Shown: positions 51,193 through 60,742 of the stretch, piece after piece | Position numbering within the stretch: position 1 is the stretch's first letter | How the letters are laid out: each line of letters begins with the position of its first letter | NCBI RefSeq assembly: GCF_947501225.1 | Contig: NZ_CANMUW010000020.1 | Span: forward strand, 1 to 64,000 | Direction of reading: 5' to 3' | DNA from: an uncultured Shewanella sp. | GTDB taxonomy: Bacteria > Pseudomonadota > Gammaproteobacteria > Enterobacterales > Shewanellaceae | DNA length: 64,000 nt | The notes under the pieces: generated by a model | Told to the model about the DNA's origin: nothing | Seen by the model: the letters and a program-made list of their open reading frames with translations, nothing else | Databases searched by the model: none | Position numbers and translations under genes: made by a program

Positions 51193-51589
51193 ACAGGCCT
51201 CCCGCGACTGAAGCCGAATCACTGACATAACCGATTGCTCCGGGAGTTCTCGATACCTGCTCTTTCATCTCTGATTCTGAGTTCAATATAACAGGCCTCT
51301 CCCCGGTACCGGAAAAGACCAGTCGATCCCATCGTCGCTGAAGCATATAAGGCATCATATCGAGCTTTTGAAAACAGAACTCTTTATGTAATTCGGAACT
51401 TGGGGAGAGAATAAAGACCCTGATTCTATGCCCGTCAGGCCAATAGACTTTCTGCATAGAAAAAATCAGACGTAGTTCTTGGGGCGGAAGGGGGAAATCA
51501 ACGACCGAATCATTCACAATGACCTGAGCCGCGGTCGAATGAGCGCAGAAAAGATAAAGAACTAACATCCATGTAGCCAACAGGCGCAT
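51176..51589 (-). CDS. short PstS-like periplasmic binding protein
   Basis: A 137-residue exported protein with a signal peptide (LLATWMLVLYLFCAHSTAA). The remainder resembles one lobe of phosphate-binding proteins, with FSGTGERPVILNSESEMKEQV and TPGAIGYV. It is too short for a full two-lobed PstS (about 320 residues). Short PstS-like proteins of this kind accompany porin and GGDEF genes and are thought to sense a ligand rather than serve transport. AAGGAG eight bases upstream supports the start at 51589. It is the first gene of the three-gene operon. Confidence 0.8.
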   Translation of the reverse strand: MRLLATWMLVLYLFCAHSTAAQVIVNDSVVDFPLPPQELRLIFSMQKVYWPDGHRIRVFILSPSSELHKEFCFQKLDMMPYMLQRRWDRLVFSGTGERPVILNSESEMKEQVSRTPGAIGYVSDSASVAGGLYVYNR

Positions 51590-52134
51590 TATCAAGTCTC
51601 CTTACTATCCCTAAAATACCCTTAACACTTAACTCACTTCGAAACATGAAGATTGAGCCAATTGAACATCACCTGCATCTCATCTTATAGCCCCAAACCA
51701 TAAAGCTCTTATTCTCTATTTAACCCATTTTCATCACTTTGAAATATTAAGGTTTAACACTCATATAACGCATATAGAGCTCAAAGGGGATCCTAAACGT
51801 CACTCATCTACAGCTTAGGCAAAAATTTCTTATATCGCTCGATTATGGAGGAATATTTACAGCAAAATTTAATGTAACAGATGATTAAAAATACAACAGC
51901 ACCAACTGCAGCAGCAAAAGTCTCGCGATATTTCACCTTAAAAACAAAGAGTTAAGCTTTCATAAAAAGGGGGCTCCTTCGAAACAATTGAAAACGAGTC
52001 TTGTTCCTCCCCCCTGAGTTTAAAGATAAAAATATACATCGACTCACCGGCAAGTGCATCGAGCGATAATAGACGAATATATCCAGACAATTTTAAGCTA
52101 TAATGGCGGTCAAATTTTCAGACTCTGGTCAGTT
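51590..52134. other. divergent intergenic region before rsmC
   Basis: About 545 bp, A/T-rich. Promoters for the leftward PstS-like operon and the rightward rsmC gene must lie here. An AGGGGG/CCCCCT pair near 51967-52014 encloses about 35 bases, but I see no convincing operator and no gene. Confidence 0.5.
52099..52104 (+). promoter_or_regulatory. probable -10 box of rsmC
   Basis: A perfect TATAAT lies 30 bases before the GTG at 52135. The expected -35 position about 17 bp upstream is poor. The box lies inside the longer frame that begins at 52054, which argues against that earlier start. Confidence 0.45.
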
Positions 52135-53166
52135 GTGTTAACTAATCCATCTCAACTCATTCTTAGAAATAACGACCTAATTAACGATCACAATGTATTA
52201 GTGCTCAACTATGAAGGCGATCTGCTACCCAAAAAACTGTTGGAAAGTGCAAAGACGGTCTATGCGCTGTCCCTGGATTACCACCATCATCTGATCATGA
52301 GCCCTCATGCCGGGGAAAACCTCACTCTTCATTTTGGTCACTCACTTCCCGGTGATGAGCAATTTGATACTGTCATCATCTATTACCCTAAGGCTAAGAC
52401 ACTTGCTCCCTACCTGGTTAATTTAGCCGGGCAGCATCTTAAGCAAGGTGGTCAACTGCTCGTGGTCGGGGAGAACAAGGGTGGCATACGTTCGATCGTA
52501 AAACAGATACCGGACTATTTTGATAGCCCTTTTAAGCAGGATAATGCACGGCACTGTTTACTCTATGTGAGCCACCTTACCGAGAAAGCCCCTTCAATTA
52601 ACCTCTCAGATTGGGTCAGTCAATATCAACTCGATACACCACAGGGGGAGGTCACAATCTGTAATCTCGTTGGGGTATTCAGCGAAAAGCGCCTGGACGA
52701 GGGAACTAAGCTACTCCTGTCCCACCTGCCAAAGATGTCGGGCCGAGTATTAGATTTTGGTTGTGGTGCCGGTGTCATTGCTGCGGCGCTACTCAAGGCA
52801 CAACCAGAGCTGAAATTAGATTGTGTAGATATCAATGCGATGGCAATTGCATCGTGTAAGTTAACTTTGGCCGCCAATAACTTCAACGCCGCCACCTATC
52901 CATCCGATGGGTTAGCTCAAACCAAGGGGCTTTATGATGGCATCATCTCTAACCCTCCTTTTCATGATGGATTAAAAAGTACCACAGATATCGCCAAGAA
53001 TTTTGTAAAAGATAGTGTGAAAAAACTCGATAAGGGGGGAGTTTGGCATATTGTAGCCAATAGACACCTTCCCTACAGCGATGCTATTTCGACGCACTTT
53101 AAACAGGTTAACGTCTCTGCAGAAAACAACAAATACAAAGTTTACTCCAATAAAATCAAAGACTAA
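52135..53166 (+). CDS. rsmC: 16S rRNA m2G1207 methyltransferase
   Basis: A 343-residue methyltransferase that modifies G1207 of 16S rRNA. Length equals E. coli RsmC (343). It has the N-terminal MTS_N domain (LTNPSQLILRNNDLI) and the catalytic domain with the SAM loop VLDFGCGAGVIAAAL (about 205) and the NPPF motif (about 273). The start is taken as the GTG at 52135: the N-terminus then matches known family starts, and a TATAAT lies just upstream. An earlier TTG/ATG frame would extend it by 27 residues. Confidence 0.95.
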   Translation: MLTNPSQLILRNNDLINDHNVLVLNYEGDLLPKKLLESAKTVYALSLDYHHHLIMSPHAGENLTLHFGHSLPGDEQFDTVIIYYPKAKTLAPYLVNLAGQHLKQGGQLLVVGENKGGIRSIVKQIPDYFDSPFKQDNARHCLLYVSHLTEKAPSINLSDWVSQYQLDTPQGEVTICNLVGVFSEKRLDEGTKLLLSHLPKMSGRVLDFGCGAGVIAAALLKAQPELKLDCVDINAMAIASCKLTLAANNFNAATYPSDGLAQTKGLYDGIISNPPFHDGLKSTTDIAKNFVKDSVKKLDKGGVWHIVANRHLPYSDAISTHFKQVNVSAENNKYKVYSNKIKD

Positions 53167-53189
53167 ACTCTAGGCGACCAGCTACATTT

Positions 53190-53214
53190 AGCGGTATTGA
53201 ATATCGATACCGCT
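53190..53214 (+). terminator. weak hairpin after rsmC
   Basis: AGCGGTAT pairs with ATACCGCT around nine bases. No T run follows, so it may be only a 3'-end stabiliser. Confidence 0.35.
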
Positions 53215-53371
53215 CCATCCCAAATATCGTCAAATAATGCTCTACTTCAAACCTTACCAACCTCACTCAACTTTCAAGCAGTTAGGGCTTCATAGGTCAA
53301 ACTTTATGCTGTTATACTCCAGAGGTAGAAGAGAAAAAAAATAATAACTATTCATTGCATTGGAATTGACT

Positions 53372-55042
53372 ATGTTGGATCCGGAACTCGTTGAACTAAG
53401 TGCAGACAATGTTTTTGTCGAATTAAGAATTATCCCGAACACCCATGGCCCGGTCACCGAGGAAGGGATATTTGAGCTGCTTTCCCTGCCTGAATTTGAG
53501 CACCTCTTTCCTCTGGAAAACATCATCCAAAAGGCCGTTGTCGAGATAAACCAGCTATGTGGCCAGGACGATGGTCAATTCGAACTCTTTTTCAAAATTG
53601 CTGAGCGCCGTAACGGAACGATAGAGATAGAGATAAGCCAGGATAAGATGGAATCCGTGATGCAGCTTACAGCAGCTTGGGGCGGTGAAGAGGTCACCAT
53701 TCAGGATATCCTCAAGGCTCTGAAGAGCAATAATGTCTGTATGGGGCTGAGCAAAGTTAAGATTCAAACCTTACTCAAACAGTTATCGCAACTTGAACCC
53801 GGTCAAACATGTCGTAGTGTCATCGCAACAGGGAAGCCATCTGTCAACGGTGAAGATGCAATCAATGAGAGAAAGGTTCCCCTCGCCAGGGAGCGCCTGC
53901 TTCAACCTCAGGAAAATAAAGATGGCACTGTAGATATGCGTAACTTAGGCGCCGTCATCATGGTCAATGAGGGCGATCTACTGATTGAGAAGATCCCGGC
54001 CACTCCTGGCAAGGAGGGGTATAATGTTCACGGCGAAATACTCTCACCGAAGCCGGGCAAGGATATTAAGCTTACACCTGGTACAGGCACCGAGATCTCG
54101 GCCTCAGATCCTAACAAACTGATCGCCACCGTCGCAGGGCAGCCGGTTGAAACGAAGACAGGAATGCAAGTTGACGATGTTCTGAATATCAAAGATGTCG
54201 ATGTGGGCTATGGTAATGTCGACTTTAAAGGCAGTGTCTTGATCACGGGAGATGTCCATGAGGGGATGGAGGTAAAAAGCACCGGCGATATTACCGTCAT
54301 CGGTTTCGTCGATTCCGCGTCACTTTTCGCCGACGGCGATGTAATCGTCAGTAAAGGGATCATAGGCAGGCAACTCAAAGAGAGGGAACTCTCGACAAAA
54401 ATTCGTGCCAAGGGACAGATATGTGCCCAATTCATTCAATACTCAGACCTGGAAGCCGAAGGCGAGATCTTAGTAACGAAACAGTTACTACACAGCCATA
54501 CCCGGACTCAGCAAAAGCTCATCGTCAGTGACGCCAACAACCGCAGAGGCGATCTGGTTGGTGGTGTCGTCGAGGCAGCAAAAGGATTAAAGGCAGTAGT
54601 GATAGGCGCCACCGCCGGGACAAAAACTGAGATTTTCTGTGCCATGGAGCAGAGTAACTTAAAAAACACCATGAAAGAGCTCGATCAAGCAGTTAAGAGC
54701 ATGGTAGTAGCCAAGTTAGATATTGAAGCTCGTCTCAAGAAGTTGCCTCCCAAGAATGAATGGCAGGATGATGAGATGATGGTCGAGCAGGTCAAGATGA
54801 TGCTGGATGAGAAGAACCGAATCACACAAGAGTGGAAGCGTGAGGAGCTGGAGTATGAGTTAATCAAACAGGAGGTCGAGACCTACTATCAAGATAACCG
54901 TATAGAAGCTCATAAACATATCTTCGCCAACGTCGAGCTGCATATAGGCCAGGCGTTTAATCGCACACAGCGTGAACACGGCACCTGTATCGTATTTAAT
55001 GAGAACCAGGAGATTAAATTCGATTACAGCAACCGAAGCTGA
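53372..55042 (+). CDS. FapA-like DUF342 protein
   Basis: A 556-residue cytoplasmic protein of the FapA/DUF342 family. It has an N-terminal section of about 190 residues, then the right-handed beta-helix-like repeats (DVDVGYGNVDFKGSVLITGDVHEGMEVKSTGDITVIGFV; ILVTKQLL), a coiled-coil region with EEL, QVKM and EWKREELEYELI (about 440-515), and a short end. DUF342 proteins occur next to chemotaxis or motility genes in some species; a role in polar organisation or cell-surface regulation is suspected. The start at 53372 has GGA nine bases upstream. A perfect terminator follows. The function in this organism is unknown. Confidence 0.85.
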   Translation: MLDPELVELSADNVFVELRIIPNTHGPVTEEGIFELLSLPEFEHLFPLENIIQKAVVEINQLCGQDDGQFELFFKIAERRNGTIEIEISQDKMESVMQLTAAWGGEEVTIQDILKALKSNNVCMGLSKVKIQTLLKQLSQLEPGQTCRSVIATGKPSVNGEDAINERKVPLARERLLQPQENKDGTVDMRNLGAVIMVNEGDLLIEKIPATPGKEGYNVHGEILSPKPGKDIKLTPGTGTEISASDPNKLIATVAGQPVETKTGMQVDDVLNIKDVDVGYGNVDFKGSVLITGDVHEGMEVKSTGDITVIGFVDSASLFADGDVIVSKGIIGRQLKERELSTKIRAKGQICAQFIQYSDLEAEGEILVTKQLLHSHTRTQQKLIVSDANNRRGDLVGGVVEAAKGLKAVVIGATAGTKTEIFCAMEQSNLKNTMKELDQAVKSMVVAKLDIEARLKKLPPKNEWQDDEMMVEQVKMMLDEKNRITQEWKREELEYELIKQEVETYYQDNRIEAHKHIFANVELHIGQAFNRTQREHGTCIVFNENQEIKFDYSNRS

Positions 55043-55052
55043 CCCGTACTCC

Positions 55053-55082
55053 GGAGGTGGTGTTCCAGCACCACCTTTTTTA
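55053..55082 (+). terminator. terminator of the DUF342 gene
   Basis: AGGTGGTG (55055-55062) pairs with CACCACCT (55069-55076), a perfect 8-bp stem with a six-base loop, followed by T residues. Confidence 0.88.
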
Positions 55083-55177
55083 TCAGCGATCAGAGCCATC
55101 CTCTCTCGCTTCCCCCATGGTTTACATGCATAATCTGCCACAGAAATTCACTTGCCTTTAGAAGTTAGAGATTATTT

Positions 55178-56317
55178 GTGGAACTACTAAAAATTGATTG
55201 TTTAGGAAAAAAGCTGAGACTGGAAGGGTCTATGGCTGGCTGGCAACAGCTTTTTTGGGGGGATGAACTGGTTTCGGTAAAACAGGCGAGTGCCGATAAC
55301 GAAGGGCTTAAAATTCACAATTTTGAGCTGACGCGCCAGCTCCCTCAACCTATTGAAGCGGACACTCCAGGCACGGTGCCAGTCACTCAAGCACAAGTCA
55401 GTACGATAAAGGTAAGTCTCGAGGTCGACCTGATCTGGCAGCCTTTCAATATCGATTACCGGCTCATAATAGATGAAGCTGTTACTGCCCAGGGAAGTCG
55501 CAACAGTAAAGATATTGAACGCCAGGTCCCCGTCAAACCAATCAAGGCCAGAAAGCAGCTAAGCTTGATCGGGCTGGCATCTCTAGGCTTCAAGTTACTC
55601 AAAAGTGCCAAAGTCATCAAAGTCGTATTGGCCGGTGCCAGCGTAGCCGCATACTCCTGGCTATTCTCCTTCCAGTTTGCACTCGCACTCATCGCCTGCC
55701 TGATGTTCCATGAGTACGGCCATATTCGGGCGATGAAGCACTTCGGAATGAAAACGAAAGGGATCTACCTTATCCCGTTTATGGGAGGATTAGCCCTTAG
55801 CGATGAGAAGATAAATACCCGATGGCAAGATGTGGTGATCTCGATAATGGGGCCAACCTTTGGTTTAATCATGTCACTGCTCTCATTGCTGGCTTACTGG
55901 ATAACCGGAAATATCTTCTTTGCCGGGCTCGCGGCATTCAATGCGCTATTAAACCTGTTTAATCTACTCCCTATACTGCCATTAGACGGGGGCCATATAC
56001 TAAAGAGTATCAGCTTCTCAATGAACAGCATCATGGGGCTCGGAGCCTGTATCGCAGGAGCCGCGATCGGGGTATACCTGAGTTATACTCTGGGCTTGGC
56101 ACTACTAGGCTTCTTATTGCTAATTGGGAGTTTGGAGATTGTGTTTGAGTGGAAAACCCGTCACCAGAGCCACCTCTTGCCCTTAGACAGATATGGCCAA
56201 CTCTTTTCAGCAACATGGTACTTTCTGACTGTAGGTGCCTTGGTTGCCATCATCTGGTATCTGGCTGGCTCCGGCGACGATATGCTGGGCTTACCGCTGA
56301 AAATACTTCAGAGCTAA
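55178..56317 (+). CDS. site-2-protease-like (M50) membrane metalloprotease
   Basis: A 379-residue protein with about 130 soluble N-terminal residues and then six hydrophobic segments. The zinc site HEYGH is at residues 178-182 and the second site LDGGH near 270 (PILPLDGGH). Both fit the site-2 protease family, which cuts membrane-spanning regulators. There is no PDZ domain of the RseP type, and the N-terminal part does not resemble one I know. The start is a GTG at 55178. A G/C-rich hairpin follows. The substrate is unknown. Confidence 0.85.
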   Translation: MELLKIDCLGKKLRLEGSMAGWQQLFWGDELVSVKQASADNEGLKIHNFELTRQLPQPIEADTPGTVPVTQAQVSTIKVSLEVDLIWQPFNIDYRLIIDEAVTAQGSRNSKDIERQVPVKPIKARKQLSLIGLASLGFKLLKSAKVIKVVLAGASVAAYSWLFSFQFALALIACLMFHEYGHIRAMKHFGMKTKGIYLIPFMGGLALSDEKINTRWQDVVISIMGPTFGLIMSLLSLLAYWITGNIFFAGLAAFNALLNLFNLLPILPLDGGHILKSISFSMNSIMGLGACIAGAAIGVYLSYTLGLALLGFLLLIGSLEIVFEWKTRHQSHLLPLDRYGQLFSATWYFLTVGALVAIIWYLAGSGDDMLGLPLKILQS

Positions 56318-56343
56318 TATTGCAGAGCTAAAATTAGGCTTAT

Positions 56344-56363
56344 GGGCGTGAACCATCACGCCC
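56344..56363 (+). terminator. weak hairpin after the protease gene
   Basis: GGGCGTG pairs with CACGCCC around a six-base loop, but no T run follows. Confidence 0.4.
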
Positions 56364-56465
56364 GACTCGTTAAAAGCTAAGCCACGACTCAAATTTAACA
56401 CCCCGTATTTGCCGTCATCAAAGCCATATGATAATAAATAACAAAGGAATTATTTAGTATCAAAC

Positions 56466-57428
56466 ATGAATATTGAACGGCTGGACTATCACTCCTTAAT
56501 TGTATTTGAATCCGTGAGTCGTCACTTGAACGCCGGATTGGTCGCCAACGAACTTGGCATGAGTATCTCCTCGGTAAGCCGACATCTCGGCATTTTACGA
56601 GACATCTTTAAAGATGTACTGTTTATTCGCCGGGCACAAGGGTTTGTTTTAACGGATAAGGCGATACAGGTTTTACCCTGTGTAAAACAGCTTCTCCATG
56701 ATTATCAGGTTCTCAAACATAACCACACCCAATTTAACCCCCTGACCGCGAAAGGGCACTTTAAGATCTATGCCTATAACGAATTTACCTATGTGATAAA
56801 TAAAGTCGTCCATGAGTTCGTTTTACCGCAGGCACCAAATTTAACGTTTGAGATAAGAACCCTGTCCAGTGACTGTAGTCGAGCCATCGAACACGGTGAA
56901 ATAGACTTTGCCGTGGTATATGAGCACTTTAAGGATCATAAGATCATCAGCGAGATGCTATCACCCACCGAAGAGCTTTTTTTAATCGCCAAAACCGGAC
57001 ACCCGGTGTTCGACGGCGAGATCAATGTAGATAACCTATGCAAGTATGGCTATTTTGCACTGGATAATTTTAACGACCTCTGTTCACCACTACTGGAACA
57101 GATAGCTAAAAGGCAAGGAAAGAGCCTTAATATCGCAGGAGCCACAGACAACATCGCCGCGCTGAGCCGCCATATCATCGACACGGGCTCGATTTCGATG
57201 AGCTGCAACGTATTTACCCGGGATTACTTTGATTTAATTCCACATATACAAACATGCGCTCTCCCCCATGAGCTTACCGAACAACTCCTTAATATGATAA
57301 ACGTAGGACGCAGGGTAGGTAATTACTTGATCTACTCTGAAATTAATCAGTCAGCGACTCATCACTGGCTAAAGCAGCAACTGTTTAACTCCATCAGAGA
57401 TGAGTGGTATCTGGCATTAAACGCTTAA
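56466..57428 (+). CDS. LysR-family regulator next to the ttr-like operon
   Basis: A 320-residue LysR regulator with an N-terminal helix-turn-helix (LNAGLVANELGMSISSVSRHLGILRDIFKDVLFIRR) and a C-terminal effector domain. It converges on the end of the ttr-like operon, so the usual divergent-promoter clue is missing; its target may still be that operon. The start ATG has few upstream signals. Confidence 0.85.
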   Translation: MNIERLDYHSLIVFESVSRHLNAGLVANELGMSISSVSRHLGILRDIFKDVLFIRRAQGFVLTDKAIQVLPCVKQLLHDYQVLKHNHTQFNPLTAKGHFKIYAYNEFTYVINKVVHEFVLPQAPNLTFEIRTLSSDCSRAIEHGEIDFAVVYEHFKDHKIISEMLSPTEELFLIAKTGHPVFDGEINVDNLCKYGYFALDNFNDLCSPLLEQIAKRQGKSLNIAGATDNIAALSRHIIDTGSISMSCNVFTRDYFDLIPHIQTCALPHELTEQLLNMINVGRRVGNYLIYSEINQSATHHWLKQQLFNSIRDEWYLALNA

Positions 57429-57450
57429 AGCAGTGGATGACAACGCTGTA

Positions 57451-57484
57451 AAAAATCCTCTATTTAACAGGTTAAATAGAGGAT
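57451..57484 (-). terminator. terminator of the ttr-like operon
   Basis: ATCCTCTATTTAAC (57455-57468) pairs perfectly with GTTAAATAGAGGAT (57471-57484), with a tiny loop. On the minus strand it is followed by five T residues. It lies about 174 bp past the large subunit's stop and also between two convergent genes. Confidence 0.88.
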
Positions 57485-57657
57485 ATAGGGTAAAGGTGTT
57501 GTATAGCCGACAAGATGGGGAACAGCTTATTCACCGGCTAAGCGCACAACAACTGACTCCTCAATATAACAAAACATGAGTATTCACTCTGCAAGCTCAA
57601 CTAAAGCCTGCCGCGCTGACATAAACAACGGGGCAGCTTAAGTTTGAGCACACAGCT

Positions 57658-60600
57658 TTATACCTTCCGAAGCCCCACCGGGACACCATGCCTTGCCGTC
57701 GAGCCGAAGGTTCTGTCGCGATAGAGACTCGCCCCCTTTCGGGTTGGGTCGACCACATTAAACGCATTGGGACATATGCCTGTACCACGCTCTTCGATCC
57801 CTGGACGAATCTTGCCATCCACCTCGACCGCACTGGCACCAAACTCGGTATGGCCATATCCCATACCAACAACAATGGTGCCTCTGGCCACGGTTTTATC
57901 TGCCTGAACTATCCCCTCTAAATATTTTCCCTTGGGTGATAGAACCTGAGCCTTATCGCCGGACTTCAGGCTATATTTAGCGGCATCATCCTGATGTAGC
58001 TGAATATAGTTTGTGTCTCCTAATGCGGTGATCCTAGGCAGAGAGACTGAGTATGGGCTGCGCAGATGCAACTTAAATGTGGAGAAGTTGAACGGATAAT
58101 CCTGCTCACTCCAGTGTTCGCGAACAGCGGTTCCATCCCAGAAGCGGTCAACATCATACACAGGGAGTCCATCGTTATACTCCCCCGTGTATGAGTCCTT
58201 TACTCGGGCTAATGATTCGTTATAGATCTGGAATTGAGTATCCATACGCATCGCCGCATTGAAAAAATCACCTTCATAGCGCTCATCGACACGCTCATAA
58301 CGTCCACCACGGGTCAACATGAATGCCGTAGGCCCTAACTCTTGCGGCTTCAGGCGCGCTTCAAACATGGGCAGGGCCCTATCGACACTGGTGAACTTAA
58401 TATCCTCTTTCGTCGGCGTAGGTAATACCGTGCCGGTATGAGCAATGTTCGCAAATAGCGGTACATAGAAATCAGCCGGGGTATTGAGGGAATATGGCTT
58501 ACCTTGCAGATCTTTAAATGCATTACTACCAAATCCCTTTAGGCCGATCGCCTTACTGACATCAATGATAAATTGTTCCATATTGACGTGCTCCCCTCTG
58601 GCTGTTTTAACAGTCCGGGGCTCGACAACCGGGACACAAGCCACATCGCCAATATACTCACTACCCCACATGCGTGAGTTTGCCCATGCCTCATATTGCA
58701 GTGTATCCGGCACAATATAGTCAGCAAAAACATTGGTTTCGTTGATGTATGGATCGAGTGCAATGATCAAACCCAGCTGTTTGGGGTCTTTGATGGAGTC
58801 TTCAACCTGATCCTGCAGACCGGAACAACCATAAATAGGGTTGGTAGACCAGGTGATCCACGCCTTAAAGTTAAATGGATTTTTATTGGCATGGGCAACC
58901 AGCAACTCACCACTGTTATCTTGCACAAAGGTGTTATTCCATGGCTCATTTGCAGGGTAAGGGTTCACCCCTTGCTTCACTTTCTCATGGTACTCATGGC
59001 TCTGCTCATAATCGCCGGAACGTTCGGCGTTGAACCCGCTGACTTCAGTATGTTCGAAATCCATAAGGTTATAGAGCGGACCGTCATAGATATCATACAT
59101 GCTGGAATACCCCACTCCGCCCATATGCATCATACCGCCCTTGGCATTGTGCGCGCCGACCATAGTCGCCAACATGATCATGGCAAAGGCAAACTGGCCG
59201 CCATCGGTAGCGTTGCAGCCGGTATTGGTTTCAATGGAGACACTACGACCATGAGAGGTAAACTCCCTGGCCAACTCCTCTATCTTGGCAACCGGGATCC
59301 CACAGCGCTTGGACAGGTCTTGCATGGAGTGAGTATTAACGCGCTGCTTGAGCAGAGAGAAAGCTGTTTCAACCTGTACCTGTGAACCATCGTCCAGCGT
59401 TACACTGTCTTTATAGAACAACCGCGCCGCCAGCTCGCTGTCACCGGTGGCCAGCTTGCCGGTTTGCTTATCTATCACCATCTTCACGTCCGCATCACCT
59501 AAACCACAGGCTTCCGCAGTCAAAAACTGATTATAGAGAGGATGCTTCTTATCCTTAACCACAAGATAGGTGGCGTTGGTGTAGTTTATCTCACCGATAG
59601 CATCGGCACTTGCCTGACTGGGCGCCTCCAGATAAGGTCTGCGGTAACGTTCATGATTAATGATGTACTGCAGCATCGCAAACATTAATGCCGTATCACC
59701 ACCGGATTTAATCGGCAACCACTCCCCATTTGTGGTATCAGTTTCCGAAGTCAACGAGCGCAGAATAGGATCGATGACGACATACTTAAAGTCATCACGC
59801 TCGCTACGAGCCTTGGATAAACGACGGGAACCAACATTCAGACCATTACCACTGGTACCTGGATTAGTGCCTATGAAAATAGCAAACTTTGACTCTTCAT
59901 AATCTACCTGTGGCAGCGCCATCTCGTCGACGGCATCGAAGCAGCCTAAAGCACAACCTGCAACTTGTTGGTGGCCGCAATAGGAGTCCTTGGTGCCGAT
60001 ATTGGGGGTTCCCCAGGCATCGGAAACGAAGCGATGCATGAAGTCGGCGCGTGCACCTTGTTCAGATGACGTTGAAACCAGCAGCTGGTTCTTGACCGGA
60101 CCAAAATCCGGGTAAGCCGGGTTGGCTAATGCCGGATTAGCATGAATCGCCTTCAACCCCTCAACATCCCCCTCGCCGAAGAGATCACCTCCATCAACGA
60201 CCTCTTGCAATAATTGCTCGTAAGATATTGTTTTCCACCTATTCTCTCCACGTTTACCGACTCGTTTCAAGCAGTGAGTCACTCGGTGCTCATCAGTAAA
60301 AGCGTCGGGGACTGCGTTACCTCTGCCACAAAGCGTTGCCCGATTACTTTGGTTCAAGCCGCTGGCAGCAGAGAGCTGGAACATAGCATCTTTTGGCGAT
60401 GTCTCCATCGTCATTGGTTGGCCGGCGTTATTAGTTAAGGTGTATGGATTACCCACGGCACGCAAAACCTTATCGGTCTTATTATCGATACTCAGCCGCG
60501 CTCCACAGACATTGAAACAACCATAACACTTGGAAAATGCAAAACGTTGCTCAGGGTTTTCAATCAAGTTGTTATCCGCGTCGAAATGATATTCAGGAGT

Positions 60601-60738
60601 TAACGAGGTGGGCGCATACCTGCTTATGTCCGCATCGCTGGTTTTGTTGCCAGCCGAACTCGTGGCCTTGCCACTTATGGCTGCGGTTGTCATAACTGCG
60701 GCAGCCGATCCCGCCTTTAAAAAATTTCTACGATCCAT
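57658..60738 (-). CDS. ttrA: tetrathionate reductase-like molybdopterin subunit
   Basis: A 1026-residue molybdenum enzyme. It has a Tat signal (DRRNFLKAG), a 4Fe-4S site with Cys at 71, 74, 78 and 137 (CYGCFNVC...LCGRG), and a Cys in DSYCGHQQ (about 254) as candidate metal ligand. The length and layout fit the TtrA/ArrA/SrdA group of the DMSO-reductase superfamily. By gene context it works with the Fe-S and NrfD-like proteins upstream. Its natural substrate is uncertain: tetrathionate is the best guess, other sulfur or oxyanion compounds are possible. The start at 60738 lies four bases after the Fe-S gene stop, with GAGGTA upstream. Confidence 0.8.
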   Translation of the reverse strand: MDRRNFLKAGSAAAVMTTAAISGKATSSAGNKTSDADISRYAPTSLTPEYHFDADNNLIENPEQRFAFSKCYGCFNVCGARLSIDNKTDKVLRAVGNPYTLTNNAGQPMTMETSPKDAMFQLSAASGLNQSNRATLCGRGNAVPDAFTDEHRVTHCLKRVGKRGENRWKTISYEQLLQEVVDGGDLFGEGDVEGLKAIHANPALANPAYPDFGPVKNQLLVSTSSEQGARADFMHRFVSDAWGTPNIGTKDSYCGHQQVAGCALGCFDAVDEMALPQVDYEESKFAIFIGTNPGTSGNGLNVGSRRLSKARSERDDFKYVVIDPILRSLTSETDTTNGEWLPIKSGGDTALMFAMLQYIINHERYRRPYLEAPSQASADAIGEINYTNATYLVVKDKKHPLYNQFLTAEACGLGDADVKMVIDKQTGKLATGDSELAARLFYKDSVTLDDGSQVQVETAFSLLKQRVNTHSMQDLSKRCGIPVAKIEELAREFTSHGRSVSIETNTGCNATDGGQFAFAMIMLATMVGAHNAKGGMMHMGGVGYSSMYDIYDGPLYNLMDFEHTEVSGFNAERSGDYEQSHEYHEKVKQGVNPYPANEPWNNTFVQDNSGELLVAHANKNPFNFKAWITWSTNPIYGCSGLQDQVEDSIKDPKQLGLIIALDPYINETNVFADYIVPDTLQYEAWANSRMWGSEYIGDVACVPVVEPRTVKTARGEHVNMEQFIIDVSKAIGLKGFGSNAFKDLQGKPYSLNTPADFYVPLFANIAHTGTVLPTPTKEDIKFTSVDRALPMFEARLKPQELGPTAFMLTRGGRYERVDERYEGDFFNAAMRMDTQFQIYNESLARVKDSYTGEYNDGLPVYDVDRFWDGTAVREHWSEQDYPFNFSTFKLHLRSPYSVSLPRITALGDTNYIQLHQDDAAKYSLKSGDKAQVLSPKGKYLEGIVQADKTVARGTIVVGMGYGHTEFGASAVEVDGKIRPGIEERGTGICPNAFNVVDPTRKGASLYRDRTFGSTARHGVPVGLRKV

Positions 60739-60742
60739 GAGG

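Noticed and set aside
51967..52014. G5/C5 hairpin before rsmC
   Set aside because: Only six base pairs and a long loop; it is unlikely to be stable or specific.
58696..59385. Frame of 229 residues opposite ttrA
   Set aside because: Shadow of the molybdenum subunit gene, which has strong family motifs on the other strand.
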